A stretch of 13,769 nt of DNA from Candidatus Vogelbacteria bacterium (GTDB lineage: Bacteria; Patescibacteria; Paceibacteria; UBA9973; UBA12445): contig JACQCW010000006.1 of assembly GCA_016201425.1 (NCBI GenBank), forward strand, positions 1-13,769, in the 5' to 3' direction. Below the pieces are notes generated by a model. It saw only the letters and a program-made list of their open reading frames with translations. It was not told where the DNA came from and ran no database searches. Below, in pieces: positions 5,724-12,177 of this stretch (positions are counted from its first letter, which is position 1; each line of letters starts with the position of its first letter). The position numbers and the translations under genes are program-made.

Positions 5724-7892
5724 GTGCAATTGGACGACCTAATAGAAAATTCATTTAGACTTAATCCGCAACAGAAAGAAGCGTTGAAAAAACTCCGGCT
5801 TACGATACTGCGAGATCTCCTACTCTACCTCCCCTCTCGATACGGTGACGTAGCAGAAGTTAAACATATCGCTGAATTAAAAACGGGGGAACTGGCGGTG
5901 ATTTCAGGAAGGGTTCTAAAAAACGAAATCAAAAAAGGATTTCACTCAAAAATTCCAATCGCGGAAGTGACCATCGAAGATGAAACAGGACGCATCAAAG
6001 CCGTTTGGTTCCATCAAGCCTACATGGCAAAAAAAGTTTCGGAAGGGAGCCTGGCTAAACTCACTGGCACAGTGGCAGAACGAAAAGGAGCACGATATAT
6101 CGCGAACGGCGAGCTAGAAGAGGTTGAAGAGATAGAGCTAGCGCACAAGAATTCACTATTTAATAAGAACGAAATCACCAGAACGCCAGTTTACCCCGAA
6201 TCTCGTGGTGTCACATCTAACTGGTTTCATCATGCAATAAAAAAATTGGTCACGACGGGACTGCACGAAACTATTGTGGACCCAATTGGAGATGAGATAC
6301 TAACAAAATATCATCTGCCCGGACTAAAAACGGCCATTGTTTGGATACACTTTCCAAGAAGTGACGGCGATGCACTATCCGCCCGCAAACGTTTCTCTTT
6401 TGAAGAGATCTTTTTCATCCAATTAGCGCGACAAATTGAGAGAGCATCTTACCGCTCTAATCCCACCTTCAAACTAAACCCTGACCCAATGACCATTGAT
6501 AATTTCCTAGCGCGCTTTGATTTCAAACCCACCGAAGCACAAACTAGATCCATCAATCAAATACTAAAAGACATGTCATCGAACCAACCAATGACACGAC
6601 TACTTGAAGGTGACGTTGGTTCAGGAAAAACAGCAGTAGCAGCTACTGTTTCTTATTCAACAATCGTTACCCACCCCGTCAATACAAATGGTAAAAAACA
6701 AGATTTCGGCGCCCTCCAAATTGCTTATATGGCACCAACAGAAATATTGGCAAAACAACATTTCGAATCTTTCATACAATATTTTAAACATCTTGGAATA
6801 AATATTGGACTTTTAACCGGCAGTGGTTGCTTTAAATTCCCTTCCAAAATAAACCCGGGCAGTTTTACCCCCATATCGAGAGCGCAACTTTTGAAGTGGT
6901 GCGCCAACGGCGAAATACCGATCCTAATCGGGACTCATGCGCTCATACAAAAGTCAGTTAAGTTTAAACATCTGGCACTAGTTATTATAGACGAGCAACA
7001 CAGATTTGGAGTAGAACAAAGGTTTAAAATTGCACGCAAATCTATTGGCACCGTTCCACATCTTTTATCAATGACAGCCACTCCAATCCCAAGAACGTTA
7101 GCCCTCACAATTTATGGAGACCTGGATTTGTCTTTACTTGACGAAATGCCGGAGGGGCGAAAACAAGTAATTACGGAGGTTGTTTTAAAAGCTGACAGAC
7201 AAAGAGTTTACGAAGCAATACGAAGAGAATTAAAGAACGGCCGTCAAGCATACATTATTTGCCCAAGAATTGATGAGCCTGATCCAACTAAAGAGATGGC
7301 AATAAACGCCAAGTCCGTAAAGGAAGAAGCGAAAAGATTACAAAAAGATATTTTCCCGGAATTTGAGGTTGGTGTCGTGCATGGTAAGTTAAACCCAAAA
7401 GCGAAGGATGCGGTAATGAAAGATTTTTCGGAAGGCAAAATCAATATTTTAGTCGCAACATCTGTCATTGAAGTTGGCGTCAATGTCCCCAACGCCACAA
7501 TAATAATAATTGAAGGCGCCGAAAGATTTGGCTTAGCACAACTACACCAGTTGCGTGGCCGCGTAATACGTAGTAACCACCAAGCCTACTGTTATGTCTT
7601 CAGCGATTCACAATCCGAAAAAACGATGGATCGTCTTAGCGCACTAAAAACCGCAAAAAATGGCTTCGAACTTGCAGAACTTGATCTCCAGCTTCGTGGT
7701 ATTGGCGAGCTATCCGGCAGCAAACAGTGGGGGATCTCGGATATTGGAATGGAGGCCATAAAAAATTTAAAGATGGTTGAAGCAGCACGGAATGAAGTTG
7801 TAGAAATTCTCAAGATCGACCCAGCACTCACAAATCATCAACCTATTTTAGAAAAGCTAAATACAAGACCGAAGCCGACACACTTTGAGTAA
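5724..7892 (+). CDS. recG: ATP-dependent DNA helicase RecG
   Basis: RecG is a cytoplasmic SF2 translocase that reverses stalled replication forks and processes recombination junctions. The 722 residues are slightly longer than E. coli RecG (693). The order is as expected: helical lead-in and wedge/OB-fold domain (about 55-135), then the helicase core. Walker A GDVGSGKT is at 296-303, MAPTEILA at 336-343, the Walker B variant DEQH at 423-426, SMTATPIPRT at 449-458, VATSVIEVGVNVP at 577-589 and QLHQLRGR at 606-613. The C-terminal RecG wedge-contact region (LQLRGIGELSGSKQWG) is present. A Lys/Phe-rich insert (about 318-328) follows motif I, and another (about 367-385) precedes the THALIQ region. 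Motif VI reads RGRVIRS where RGRVGRG is usual, so Gly615 is Ile. GTG start, no Shine-Dalgarno. It is followed by the HUMPS gene after 18 bp. Confidence 0.96.
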   Translation: MQLDDLIENSFRLNPQQKEALKKLRLTILRDLLLYLPSRYGDVAEVKHIAELKTGELAVISGRVLKNEIKKGFHSKIPIAEVTIEDETGRIKAVWFHQAYMAKKVSEGSLAKLTGTVAERKGARYIANGELEEVEEIELAHKNSLFNKNEITRTPVYPESRGVTSNWFHHAIKKLVTTGLHETIVDPIGDEILTKYHLPGLKTAIVWIHFPRSDGDALSARKRFSFEEIFFIQLARQIERASYRSNPTFKLNPDPMTIDNFLARFDFKPTEAQTRSINQILKDMSSNQPMTRLLEGDVGSGKTAVAATVSYSTIVTHPVNTNGKKQDFGALQIAYMAPTEILAKQHFESFIQYFKHLGINIGLLTGSGCFKFPSKINPGSFTPISRAQLLKWCANGEIPILIGTHALIQKSVKFKHLALVIIDEQHRFGVEQRFKIARKSIGTVPHLLSMTATPIPRTLALTIYGDLDLSLLDEMPEGRKQVITEVVLKADRQRVYEAIRRELKNGRQAYIICPRIDEPDPTKEMAINAKSVKEEAKRLQKDIFPEFEVGVVHGKLNPKAKDAVMKDFSEGKINILVATSVIEVGVNVPNATIIIIEGAERFGLAQLHQLRGRVIRSNHQAYCYVFSDSQSEKTMDRLSALKTAKNGFELAELDLQLRGIGELSGSKQWGISDIGMEAIKNLKMVEAARNEVVEILKIDPALTNHQPILEKLNTRPKPTHFE

Positions 7893-7895
7893 ATA

Positions 7896-7904
7896 TGATA
7901 AAAT
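7896..7904 (+). promoter_or_regulatory. extended -10 promoter of the HUMPS gene, likely leaderless
   Basis: TGA-TAAAAT (7896-7904) is an extended -10 that starts 4 bases after the recG stop. The hexamer ends exactly 6 nt before the ATG at 7911. No Shine-Dalgarno is present. The geometry is identical to that at 38-53. Confidence 0.55.
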
Positions 7905-7910
7905 GTCTCT

Positions 7911-8593
7911 ATGTCCATCCATGTTAAATCAAAATTAAATTACAAAAAGAAATATCTGCAAGTCGCGCTAAACAACACGCTCACAGATGCAATCCAAATC
8001 ATTAGTGTCTTGCCCTCAAACGACAGAATTATTATTGAGGCTGGCACACCCTTTATCAAGCGCTATGGAGCTTCGGGGATTAGACGCATTCGAGATCTAT
8101 GGGCAGAAAAAGTTGCTGATCCGTACATTGTCGCAGATCTAAAAACAATGGATAGAGCTGAGACCGAGGTTGATATGGCAGCCGAGGCCGGTGCGTCAGC
8201 CGCGATCGCCCTCGGCCATGCACCAGTCGAAACACTTGATTCATTCATAGACGAGTGCGAAAGTCGAAACTTAGATTCCATGATTGACATGATGAATGTA
8301 GAATACCCACTCGGCATTTTGTCTCAACTTAAAAACCACCCGTTGTTGTTTTACTTCATCGTGGAGTGGATGAGGAAAAATTTAACAGAGAAAAAATGAT
8401 CCCACTTCATGAGATAAGAAGAATTAAGGGCAGATATAATATCATGATCTCAATCGCCGGCGGCGACACTGTCCGCGAAGTTCAGAGTTCTGTCTTCAAC
8501 GATGCTGATATTGTTGTCATCTGGAAGCAAGTCTACAACGGTGCTGATACAACCCTCGAAATCATCAACAACTTTTTGGATCAGGTAAAATAA
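7911..8593 (+). pseudogene. HUMPS/OMPDC-family enzyme (hexulose-6-phosphate synthase-like), frameshifted
   Basis: Two overlapping frames together make one TIM barrel of about 227 residues, the usual length for this family. The first frame (7911-8399) holds LQVAL (16-20), IIEAGTPFIKRYG (41-53), the signature DLKTMD (76-81; Asp76, Lys78, Asp81) and MIDMMNV (124-130). It then degenerates after about residue 144 and ends at TGA 8397-8399. The second frame, read from 8342, continues the family exactly: VVLLHRGVDEE (catalytic-site His-Arg), then ISIAGGDT (phosphate-binding AGG) and ADIVVI, ending at TAA 8591-8593. The join must lie between 8333 (a stop at 8330-8332 closes the second frame upstream) and about 8343. 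One lost C in the CCC run (8339-8341) would explain it. Family members make hexulose-6-phosphate from formaldehyde and ribulose-5-phosphate, or run the reverse to supply pentose. The usual Asp after AL is Asn21, so the exact reaction is uncertain. Confidence 0.78.
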
Positions 8594-9460
8594 CTATTTC
8601 ACCTTGTCCTTCATATAGTCTCCCATCGCCTTGACACCCTCCATGAATTCTACAGGCAGAGCGAAGATGACGGTCTTTGATGGATCTGGATTTATTTTTT
8701 CGATCGTGGCCAATGTTCGCATCGCCAAGCCTCCCGGCACCTGCGATAATCTCTCAGCGGCCTGAGCCAATTTGTCTGCGGCGGCAAACTCTCCCTCACT
8801 TCGTATAATTGTAGCACGCCTCTCTCGCTCAGACTCCGCCTGTTTAGCCATGATCCTCTTCATGTCTGCAGGTAATTCAATATCCTGAATCTTTATGTCT
8901 GAAACATCCACTCCCCATGCCTTTGTAGCTAGATCGACAGTATCTTTTATATCTTTTGAAAGCTTATCTCGCTCTGAAAGAAGCGAATCTAACTCTACTC
9001 CTCCGATCACATCTCGGAGCGCCGCCTGAGCATATTGGGAAACCGCCAAAGAATAGTTCTGAATTTTCAGTACAGCCACATCGGCCTGCTCAACCTGAAA
9101 ATAGACAACGGCATTAATACCAACAGGTACGTTGTCTTTTGTTATAACCTCTTGCTGTGGGATATCCACCGTCGTGACTCGCATATCTACCAGCTGTATA
9201 GTTTGCACAACTGGCATAATCCAATTTAACCCAGGCTCCTTTGTACCAGTATATTTACCGAGGGTCAATACAATTCCTTTCTCAAACTGGTCAATAATTC
9301 GAAGTCCAGAGAAAAGAAGTACCAATGCAAAAATCACAATGACACCAATTGCCAACGATACGCCGGACACAATACCTGATACATAAAGAACATAGGCAAT
9401 GATCCCCGTATAAATTAAAACTGAAACAAGAGTACTTACCGGATGTGATGATCGATTCAT
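8594..9460 (-). CDS. slipin (stomatin-like SPFH/band 7 membrane protein)
   Basis: The 288-residue protein has two adjacent hydrophobic segments (about 10-30 and 32-51) that could form a hairpin membrane anchor. The SPFH domain follows: RIIDQFEKGIVLTLGKY (54-70), PGLNWIMP (76-83), RVTTVDIP (94-101), ALRDVIGGVELDSLLSER (147-164) and GVDVSDIKIQDIELP (183-197). A charged helix with KQAESERERRA (206-216) follows, a stomatin/slipin hallmark. Slipins scaffold membranes and often sit beside an NfeD-type membrane protease partner; none is visible in this window. Family assignment is strong; role and partner are unknown. The ATG at 9460 has no Shine-Dalgarno but has a promoter 31 bp upstream. The gene converges with the HUMPS gene: the two stop codons abut with no spacer and no terminator hairpin. 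Confidence 0.92.
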   Translation of the reverse strand: MNRSSHPVSTLVSVLIYTGIIAYVLYVSGIVSGVSLAIGVIVIFALVLLFSGLRIIDQFEKGIVLTLGKYTGTKEPGLNWIMPVVQTIQLVDMRVTTVDIPQQEVITKDNVPVGINAVVYFQVEQADVAVLKIQNYSLAVSQYAQAALRDVIGGVELDSLLSERDKLSKDIKDTVDLATKAWGVDVSDIKIQDIELPADMKRIMAKQAESERERRATIIRSEGEFAAADKLAQAAERLSQVPGGLAMRTLATIEKINPDPSKTVIFALPVEFMEGVKAMGDYMKDKVK

Positions 9461-9490
9461 AATAAAAAATTAACTTTTAACTTTGAGCTA

Positions 9491-9520
9491 ATTATAACGC
9501 ATAACTGCAATACTATTCAA
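9491..9520 (-). promoter_or_regulatory. slipin promoter
   Basis: On the minus strand, TTGAAT (9520-9515), an 18-bp spacer and TATAAT (9496-9491) form a good sigma70-type promoter. The predicted start near 9484 gives a 5' leader of about 24 nt, AT-rich and without a Shine-Dalgarno. Confidence 0.7.
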
Positions 9521-9594
9521 TATTCGTTACAGGCCATTGAAATTGTCTCATACACTCTAAACTACAAAATATATTAAATTCCCAAGTCCTCGGG

Positions 9595-9614
9595 CCTGCC
9601 TGGCGGCAGGCAGG
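9595..9614. repeat. GC-rich palindromic hairpin (CCTGCCTG-type intergenic repeat)
   Basis: A perfect 8-bp stem (CCTGCCTG, 9595-9602, with CAGGCAGG, 9607-9614) has a GCGG loop. It stands out against an AT-rich spacer. No T run follows on either strand, so it is not a standard terminator. I recall very similar CCTGCC...GGCAGG palindromes scattered through Parcubacteria-type genomes; that is memory, not a search. Confidence 0.6.
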
Positions 9615-9726
9615 TCGGAAAACAGAGTAGATTGTTTAGTTTTAAAGTTTTCCTTAACCAGACATTGAAAATTTAACATATTTCGCAGTTTAAAGTTCAC
9701 TCAGTCCTGTGAGTAGTTACAAACCA

Positions 9727-9755
9727 CCCTCGACTTAATTGTCGAGGGGATTTTT
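9727..9755 (+). terminator. plus-oriented terminator without an obvious gene
   Basis: A perfect 8-bp stem (CCCTCGAC, 9727-9734, with GTCGAGGG, 9741-9748) has a TTAATT loop and is followed on the plus strand by GATTTTT (9749-9755). On the minus strand the stem is followed only by TGGTTTG, a weak T run. It could inefficiently end the protease operon, but its polarity favours an unseen plus-strand transcript. Confidence 0.65.
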
Positions 9756-9796
9756 ACATATTACAGTGACCTATTTAATGTGAGTACTCCGACGCT

Positions 9797-11098
9797 TTAA
9801 AGTCCACTGGCCTTGAGCACAGGTTCTGGATGTAGGCCTGAAGGATCTGTGTGCCCAGAGCCAAGGACTTCTCCTTGGGTTCGAAGCGCGTCGCGTACTT
9901 GTGTCCATGACGACCCTGGGTTTGATTTAATATAGAGAGCAGCAGCGCCACTCACGTGCGGTGTAGCCATACTTGTACCACTCAGAGTAGCATAACCACC
10001 ACCTTTCCAAGTTGAATAAATACTGACGCCAGGTGCACCAATATCCACTGCGCTGCCGTAGTTACTAAAACTTGCAAAGGTATCATCGGCACCATAAAGG
10101 GTTAACGAGCCAAGGCCACCAGCCAAACCGTCCGAGTCAGCAAGTGCCGAAACAGTGATCACACTATCATTATACGCGGCTGGTATCGTGGTGCTCGTAT
10201 CAGCCCCATTGTTACCCGCCGCCACCACAATCGTGACCCCAATGTCGCGCAGCCGACAGATAGATTGGTGAATGGGGTCATTGTTAGTATTACCACAGTT
10301 ATTGTCGCTCGTCCCGCCGCCACCAAGACTCATATTCGCTACTCTGATGTTGTAGGTGGAAGCATTGGCTGTCACCCAATCAAGACCGCAGATCACAGTT
10401 GACCAGCTTCCTGATCCATATTTGTCGAGCACCTTGACAGGAATAATTTTTGCTTGTGGGGCGACGCCGAGTACACCGATGCCGTTATTGATGGCGGCAA
10501 TCGTGCCGGACACATGGGTTCCGTGACCATTGTCGTCATTGGCGGTACGAGTACTCATCACGCACGTCTTACCACCTACAATATTTGCTTGCAAATCAGG
10601 ATGGGTAAGATAAACACCCGTATCTATGACGGCAACGCCGATATTCCCCCCTGTATTCACCGTCGTGGTGCCCACTCCGATGCGTGCAATGCCGGTCGGT
10701 ATAATTTGGTTCGGTACGGTGGAACTCTTACTTGCATCTGCAACGACCAATGATTCTTTCTTCTCGAGAGTTGTTACCACTCGATCTTCGCTCACATAAG
10801 AAACGTGTGGGTCATGTTTAAGCACGTCTAGCTTGTCAGTAGAAACTGTCACTACTGCCCCCTTGAGTGCGTGATGATAACTTGCCGAAATCGTTAGCCC
10901 GTAGCGTGCCTCCAATTCACTCAGTACGGCGTCAACATCAGCGTCAGGAACGCTATCCTTCAAAACCACGATATACTGGCCGGGGATAATGTCATAAGAT
11001 ACATCTGTTTCTCTATGGGCAAATGCGAACCCACCTAACCCAATCACAAACAAAACAACCAATAATGCCAGTGAGGTGATGTATTTCATTCTTTTCAT
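9797..11098 (-). CDS. secreted subtilisin-like serine protease (S8, with I9 propeptide)
   Basis: The 433-residue protein has a signal peptide (MKR...GGFAFA, cleavage probably after Ala27). An inhibitor-I9-type propeptide follows (about 38-108; IIPGQYIVVLKD to VSYVSEDRVV), which folds the enzyme and is removed on maturation. The S8 catalytic domain (about 130-425) resembles the proteinase K group: Asp159 in VAVIDTG, His192 in NGHGTHVSG and Ser376 in GTSMATPH, with oxyanion Asn296 in AAGNNG. All key residues are intact, so an active exported protease is expected. Four cysteines (179, 238, 268, 281) may form disulfides. No C-terminal anchor or sorting motif is seen. A second ATG three codons in (11089) is an alternative start; the signal peptide works from either. 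It lies 73 bp downstream of the NxH-repeat gene on the same strand, with no terminator between, so co-transcription is possible. It might mature or shed the two surface proteins encoded before it; this is inference. Confidence 0.93.
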   Translation of the reverse strand: MKRMKYITSLALLVVLFVIGLGGFAFAHRETDVSYDIIPGQYIVVLKDSVPDADVDAVLSELEARYGLTISASYHHALKGAVVTVSTDKLDVLKHDPHVSYVSEDRVVTTLEKKESLVVADASKSSTVPNQIIPTGIARIGVGTTTVNTGGNIGVAVIDTGVYLTHPDLQANIVGGKTCVMSTRTANDDNGHGTHVSGTIAAINNGIGVLGVAPQAKIIPVKVLDKYGSGSWSTVICGLDWVTANASTYNIRVANMSLGGGGTSDNNCGNTNNDPIHQSICRLRDIGVTIVVAAGNNGADTSTTIPAAYNDSVITVSALADSDGLAGGLGSLTLYGADDTFASFSNYGSAVDIGAPGVSIYSTWKGGGYATLSGTSMATPHVSGAAALYIKSNPGSSWTQVRDALRTQGEVLGSGHTDPSGLHPEPVLKASGL

Positions 11099-11171
11099 AA
11101 TATTAAAACGCTAGTACTATACAAGAGTAGCATACTTCCAATTGACATAATGTGGATAAGTTTGTCCTCTT

Positions 11172-12176
11172 CTAAAAGAGTCTTGTGAACCACTGAAGTA
11201 AACTTTTAAATACCGTGACCACGCTCGCAGTAAGGCGACCGACTGCTTGCCGTATAATAGTGATATGTCTTTGGGAAACAGACTGTACTACCTCAGAACT
11301 TAAACTTATTCCCGACCCATTCAGTGCATTGATGGCCGAGGCTGATTGCCCCGTCTCCAGTATGAATCTGGGCGTAGTGAATGATGCTGTGGTTCCAACA
11401 CCAGTACTCTTTTTTGCCAGTGAATTTTCTGATTTCTTTGATGCCAGAGATGAAGACGTGTTCACGCCTGCAATCCTTTTTACCATTGACACGGGTGTAA
11501 AAGTGTTGGGTAATGGCAAAGCCGTCGATTGTACTACTACTGGAGCTAGTGGCAATGTTAAAGTTGGTTCCGTAGTTGTCGCAATCGCCAGAACTACTTG
11601 CTTTATAACTGCTGTCTGCAAAACAGGAGTGATCACAACCGACCCACCGCCTCCTCCATTACTTACTAGTACTGGCGTTGCTGCCGTGGGTGTCGGCGCA
11701 GGATCCGATCCAGAAGCGCAAATTTTTATCGGATAGGCATTCGCATCACCGACATGCGCATTGGTGGTGCTCCCCATCGAGGCGACAGTCGTATCAAAGC
11801 CGTTGCAGTTGTCTGTTTGATAGCCAACCGAGAGCGTCGCCCCGCTCGGTGCCGAGAGACAAACAGAATTGGCATAGAGCAACCGATCGGCCTGTTCCAC
11901 ATGGGAGTTTGTCTGCTTGGCAAGTTTGAGTACCACCTTAGAATTACCGGAGCAACTATTTGATAAGTTGGTTACACCACTACACGAGACAAGATTGGTG
12001 TAATTTGACTGGCTCGGCAATTCGGCATGTGAGTTACTGGTCTTGTAGATTCTAAAAACCGTCACACTCCCGGAGGCGGGAGTTGTGACCACGGCACACG
12101 AGAGCGCGGCGCTCGCGTAGGTTGGCACCATGATTGTCACCGCAAGAACAAGTATTGCGGCAAAGTATCGCTTCAT
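11172..12176 (-). CDS. secreted protein with three (T/S)N(S/A)H repeats and six cysteines, unknown family
   Basis: The 334 residues begin with a signal peptide (MKRYFAAILVLAVTIMVPTYASA, 1-23). The domain at 24-155 has three diverged repeats, each with a (T/S)-N-(S/A)-H-(V/A) core (47-51, 89-93, 138-142), followed 10-14 residues on by an aromatic and a Cys. Its six cysteines (27, 65, 75, 106, 124, 153) could make three disulfides. A Pro/Thr/Val-rich linker (about 157-230) contains GGGGG. A Ser/Lys-rich stretch follows, and the tail (about 302-334) is a basic amphipathic helix ending WFTRLF. I do not recognise the repeat as a named family. I chose the ATG at 12176, one base after the preceding stop (TAA-C-ATG), because it starts the signal peptide cleanly; an ATG at 12194 would add six residues. 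Coupling suggests it works with the fibre-like protein. The tail may anchor it to membrane or envelope; that is a guess. Confidence 0.72.
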   Translation of the reverse strand: MKRYFAAILVLAVTIMVPTYASAALSCAVVTTPASGSVTVFRIYKTSNSHAELPSQSNYTNLVSCSGVTNLSNSCSGNSKVVLKLAKQTNSHVEQADRLLYANSVCLSAPSGATLSVGYQTDNCNGFDTTVASMGSTTNAHVGDANAYPIKICASGSDPAPTPTAATPVLVSNGGGGGSVVITPVLQTAVIKQVVLAIATTTEPTLTLPLAPVVVQSTALPLPNTFTPVSMVKRIAGVNTSSSLASKKSENSLAKKSTGVGTTASFTTPRFILETGQSASAINALNGSGISLSSEVVQSVSQRHITIIRQAVGRLTASVVTVFKSLLQWFTRLF

Positions 12177-12177
12177 G

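Larger units (their letters stand above)
9461..9796. other. 336-bp intergenic region without a recognisable gene
   Basis: Between two minus-strand genes I see the slipin promoter (9491-9520), a GC-rich hairpin (9595-9614), a weak ACTCA/TGAGT hairpin near 9699-9714 and a plus-oriented terminator (9727-9755). TTTAAAGT occurs at 9641-9648, 9689-9696 and 9796-9803. No reading frame looks coding, and I found no convincing plus-strand promoter. Confidence 0.6.

Noticed and set aside
8330..8342. Programmed -1 frameshifting at T-AAA-AAC in the HUMPS gene
   Set aside because: The heptamer does not fit X-XXY-YYZ, the -1 frame has TAA at 8330-8332, and no downstream pseudoknot is evident. A single-base deletion is simpler.
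9641..9803. Three copies of TTTAAAGT at 9641, 9689 and 9796 as an operator or repeat
   Set aside because: The unit is short, AT-rich and irregularly spaced (48 and 107 bp), and the last copy overlaps the protease stop; chance is sufficient.
11167..11180. CTCTT/AAGAG hairpin over the stop of the NxH-repeat gene, considered as a terminator
   Set aside because: The stem is only 5 bp and no T run follows on the minus strand, so read-through into the protease gene is likely.
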